Below, in pieces: positions 61,201 through 64,000 of a DNA stretch of 64,000 bases. How positions within the stretch are numbered: position 1 is the first letter of the stretch; every line of letters begins with the position of its first letter. Both the position numbers and the translations under genes were made by a program. Origin of the DNA: Podospora pseudoanserina (lineage: Eukaryota; Ascomycota; Sordariomycetes; Sordariales; Podosporaceae); contig NC_085924.1 of assembly GCF_035222485.1 (NCBI RefSeq), positions 2,294,001 through 2,358,000 of the forward strand, written 5' to 3'. The notes under the pieces were generated by a model. It did not search any database and was not told where the DNA came from. It worked only from the letters and a program-made list of their open reading frames with translations.

Positions 61201-61412
61201 ATGGCGCCGCCCTGAAAAGACTGAGGTATGCTTCTCCTCCTCCGTTGAAGCTCATTATTGTTCTGACGGACAATCTCGTCCAGTGAGTCCGACACACCGG
61301 ACAGACCCGTCGTACTGATCATGCCCAGGTTCCGGCCGGCGTTTTGCTGCTGACCTCGGCGCTGAGCCTCCTCCTGAGCGAGCTGAGTCGTGTAAAAATT
61401 GTTGTTGTTCAT
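58228..61412 (-). CDS. wc-1: White Collar 1 blue-light photoreceptor and GATA factor
   Basis: Two exons (61412-58707, 58638-58228) encode 1038 aa. Order: Met/Ser/Asn-rich N-terminus starting MNNNNFYTTQ, without the long polyGln of Neurospora WC-1; LOV domain about 335-460 with the flavin-binding GQNCRFLQ (adduct Cys about 370); PAS-B about 520-630 (VLSLKGLFLYLSPSCKKIL); PAS-C about 650-735; basic NLS NRKKRKRRKGG; GATA zinc finger about 870-900 (CANCHTRNTPEW, LCNSCGLRWAKQ); Ser/Thr/Gly-rich tail. The 68-nt intron falls right after the zinc finger. WC-1 binds FAD, senses blue light and, with WC-2, activates light and clock genes in the nucleus. Confidence 0.97.
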
Positions 61413-63449
61413 GGCGACCACGTTAGAATCGTTGCGCGCGCGATGGAGTGTGCGTATCTGAACGTGGTGCGTGTGGTGGTGCGTGTGTGTGCGTGTGTGT
61501 GACCGGGAAGCCAAGTCTGTCCCTCAACAATCAGGTAACCTAGCTATCATTGCCCCATCGAAGGACGGGGCGGCCTTGACGTCTCTCTATCGGACCAGAT
61601 GGGCGGCGGCATCGAACTACTGCCAAGGGAAGGGGGGGGCGGCGGCAGCTACCGGGGAGAGTGACCCGAGGCGGTCTGGATTTGGCGTAGGGCTCCGAAA
61701 CGCAAGCAACGACGATAGAGAAAGAAAAATACGGCAGTGGCGGTCTATTTGTCAACTATCAGCTCCCGGACTCCCCGGCGTTCTCGTTGAGCCCAACGAG
61801 CATATGCCATCTGCGGCAACACTATGACAGAGGGGGAAGGGGAAAAGAAGCAAAAAAGCAAAATTGGCAGTGATGGTGGAGGAGTATGCGGATGATAGAG
61901 ATCGAACGTTACACACCCGTTTTCGAGATGCCCAAAGCAGGGTTTAGGTATAGAGACAGGGACAAGGAGAGGATGCGGACGAGAATGGGAAATGCTGGGT
62001 TAAGGTAAGGTAAGTCGACGTGGAGACAGACAGACAGAAGCAGAAGGACGATGTCGTCCGAGGTTTGGCGCCGTTGTTGCTGCTGGTTGCGTGTGAAAGC
62101 GGTCCGCCAGGGCGTTGGTGCCAGGTCCCACGACACGCGAGACGAGGCAGCTATTCGACGGCGAGAGTGTGCGATGCAGATGGGCGGGCGGCGGCAGGCG
62201 GACGAGGACGTCGGACGTCGTCGGGATGCGGTTGATGATAAAGGTGCAGTAGTGAGTGGAAAGTTGACTCTTTGCAGCGCACAACGGGGTTAGAGTCCCC
62301 GGATGTTCCTCCCCCCCGGTTCCCGTCCTTCCTTAAACCCACCCGCTGGCAGCATTCCTAAGCGGGCAGAGCGGGGCCACCCAGGGCACATCGGCGGCCG
62401 TGGGGATTCACAAGTCCCCGTCCGAGCCCAATCAGACCATTCAGATGCTGCCCAGAGAGAGGGGATAACTGGAGAACACGCCACTCAACCCCTTACGTAA
62501 GCCTGCCGGAGAGACACCCCACTCTTGTGTAGCCTGTCCGTCTCAAGGGCTTCATTGGCTGAATGAAACAATGGATGCGCTTTTCAGAGTTGCTGATGGA
62601 AGAAGCTCAGCATTTCCATCCATCATCCCATTCCCCGACATATGCAATGCCAGTCCCCCATAGGTCATAGGTCCCCATGCTCAGTCTCCGGCTCCCCGCG
62701 CCGCAGCAGACAATGCCATGCCGCTGTGGCAAATCCCATCCCAATGATCCCCATCCCAATCTGTCATCTCACATTTCTCCATCATCCCAAGCCACACGCC
62801 CATACCCATCCGGCCCATGGTCCGTCCATATGTCGGCAGTTCGATTGGTCTAGATCCATTGCCGCCACTCTTCAAAACTGTCTCTCGCTTTCTCTCGGCC
62901 GGGATGCAATCCGACCTACACAATTCCCGTGTCAGCTTCCATGTCCGGCGTTGGCGAACCCCTATTGTGTCCGCTTCGAGCCCGATGACGTGTGAAGTCA
63001 TACAAAGCCGTTCGACCCTACCAAGGCATTGCGGGCTGAGAAGGACCCTTCATCACTTGCTCTGCTGGGACTCTGCCTGTTGGCCGAGAGACATGTGAAT
63101 ATACGATTACGCCCAAAGGGACCTAGAAATATGTAACTGTTTTTTTTTGTTCGCTTCATGTTGATTCGCTCTGAGACATGTCGAAGCGGAGGCTTTACCT
63201 GGCTAATATGACATGTAACTCGTACACGCCAATGACCGATCGGACGAACAAACATGGTATCATGCCCGTGAACTCCAAAAAAACTTCCTCCTCCGTCCCT
63301 GCCCCTTTTCTCAATCCCAACTATCCGACCCTCTCCTTCAGGGTCCCAAACTCCTATCCGCGGCCTGCCCTTACACGCGTGTCTTTGCTAAAGGACAGCT
63401 TCACTCGCAGGTACTGAGGTATCGCGTCCATCACTACCGGGCTTGGGAA
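61413..63449. promoter_or_regulatory. wc-1 upstream region
   Basis: 2 kb upstream of wc-1 on the minus strand, also holding the 3' flank of the importin gene. A GT-rich stretch (61465-61501) would be CA-rich in the wc-1 leader. At 61891-61905 lies GATGATAGAGATCGA, a cluster of GATA and GATC motifs like light-responsive elements. CCAAT at 62428-62432. No coding gene seen. Confidence 0.45.
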
Positions 63450-64000
63450 CTAACCGAAATGGGCGCGGATGGTTTGCTGAGCCTCGGGTGAGAACTGAGA
63501 GAGCAGTGGTGATGGGTCAGTGCCGGTGCCCTCCAAGAGAAGCTTGGTCGCTGCCACTACACGAGCAGCATTCTGCCCGCTCAGCGTCTCTCCCTCGAGA
63601 GCCTGTGCAACGTAGACGAAAATCTGTGCGGCCCGCCCGGGCGCGGCGATGGAAGCATGTTGCCTACAGGAAGCTGTTAGTCCAGAGTACCTTGTGAATC
63701 ACATGACTCATGGGAAAAGCGGTAACTTACTTGCTAATCAAGTCGGCGAGATAGAGATAGCCATATGGGGCTGCTTCCTCGTCGTTGCAGATGGGGAGGT
63801 AATTTATCCACTCATCAATGATTTGGTTGGCGTTTGGCACTGCCGAGGCGTTGTAGTGCAGGATCTTCGCAATGGCAGCGCATGCGTTCTCGGTGGCGTA
63901 GACATTGTCTTCGTTCCGCGCATCAGGGACCTGCATAAGCTGGAACAAGTACTGCAGTGTTCCGGCCAGGAACGTGGCCCACTGCTCACCACCATGACGA
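63450..64000 (-). CDS. Importin-beta family karyopherin (Kap123/importin-4-like), 3' part
   Basis: Only the C-terminal part is present; the 5' part lies beyond the right edge. Exons 64000-63731 and 63663-63450 are joined across a 67-nt intron (GTAAGT donor, CTAAC branch). The piece reads GGEQWATFLAGTLQYLFQ, then a HEAT-type pair of helices ENACAAIAKILHYN and EWINYLPICNDEEAA, and ends QQTIRAHFG. This NACAAIAKIL ... LP...DEEAA pattern marks the last HEAT repeats of importin-4/-5 type transport receptors. Fungal Kap123, which imports ribosomal proteins and histones, is the best match; Kap121 is the main alternative. Confidence 0.8.

Noticed and set aside
1-64000. Transposons, viral remnants or RIP-mutated repeats
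   Set aside because: No terminal repeats, reverse transcriptase, transposase or strongly AT-mutated blocks were noticed on reading; a repeat search could still find short remnants.

Overview
The window looks like nuclear DNA of a filamentous ascomycete (Pezizomycotina, probably a Sordariomycete near the Sordariales). Introns are short (about 50-90 nt) with GTNNGT donors, CTAAC-like branch sites and YAG acceptors. The coding genes end many codons in C. The proteins are ordinary single-copy fungal genes, including a White Collar-1 photoreceptor and the nucleoporin POM152. The order is inferred from general resemblance; no sequence search was possible. I saw no transposon, viral remnant, CRISPR array or biosynthetic cluster.

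Layout. 1-5 kb: an intergenic stretch, an intron-containing tRNA-Ser(UGA), a HAD-domain RNA-repair-like protein with an RGG tail, and a BUD20/ZNF593 zinc finger. 7-19 kb is gene-dense: mitochondrial aconitase (with a 13-nt microexon), an RBD2-like rhomboid protease, GPI transamidase subunit GAA1, proteasome lid subunit RPN9 facing the complex I 39-kDa-type subunit, and the lysine methyltransferase EFM5. 19-31 kb: the SAGA deubiquitinase UBP8, a LACTB2-like metallo-hydrolase, a YTP1-family membrane protein and an FBXO21-like F-box protein. 31-43 kb: threonyl-tRNA synthetase, phosphatidylserine synthase, a UCH-type deubiquitinase with an in-frame TAG before an open acidic tail, and POM152. 43-52 kb is sparser: two small putative membrane proteins, a 15-bp minisatellite, G-rich tracts, an RTA1-like gene with an apparent frameshift, and a disordered hypothetical protein. 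52-58 kb is a 6.2-kb gene-poor stretch behind wc-1. 58-64 kb: wc-1 and the 3' part of an importin-beta (Kap123-like) gene.

The genes are mostly unrelated housekeeping functions (TCA cycle, complex I, translation, ubiquitin/proteasome, GPI anchoring, phospholipids, nuclear transport) and do not form a pathway. Several pairs share divergent promoters (BUD20/ACO, RPN9/NDUFA9, UBP8/LACTB2, F-box/THS1, UCH/POM152). Exon models were built by hand from splice motifs and reading-frame continuity; every complete model sums to a multiple of three except the RTA1-like gene.

I found no convincing undescribed multi-gene system. The points most worth a second look are the UCH in-frame stop with its tail, the aconitase microexon, the RTA1-like frameshift, and a recurring C-rich to G-rich shift along coding strands.
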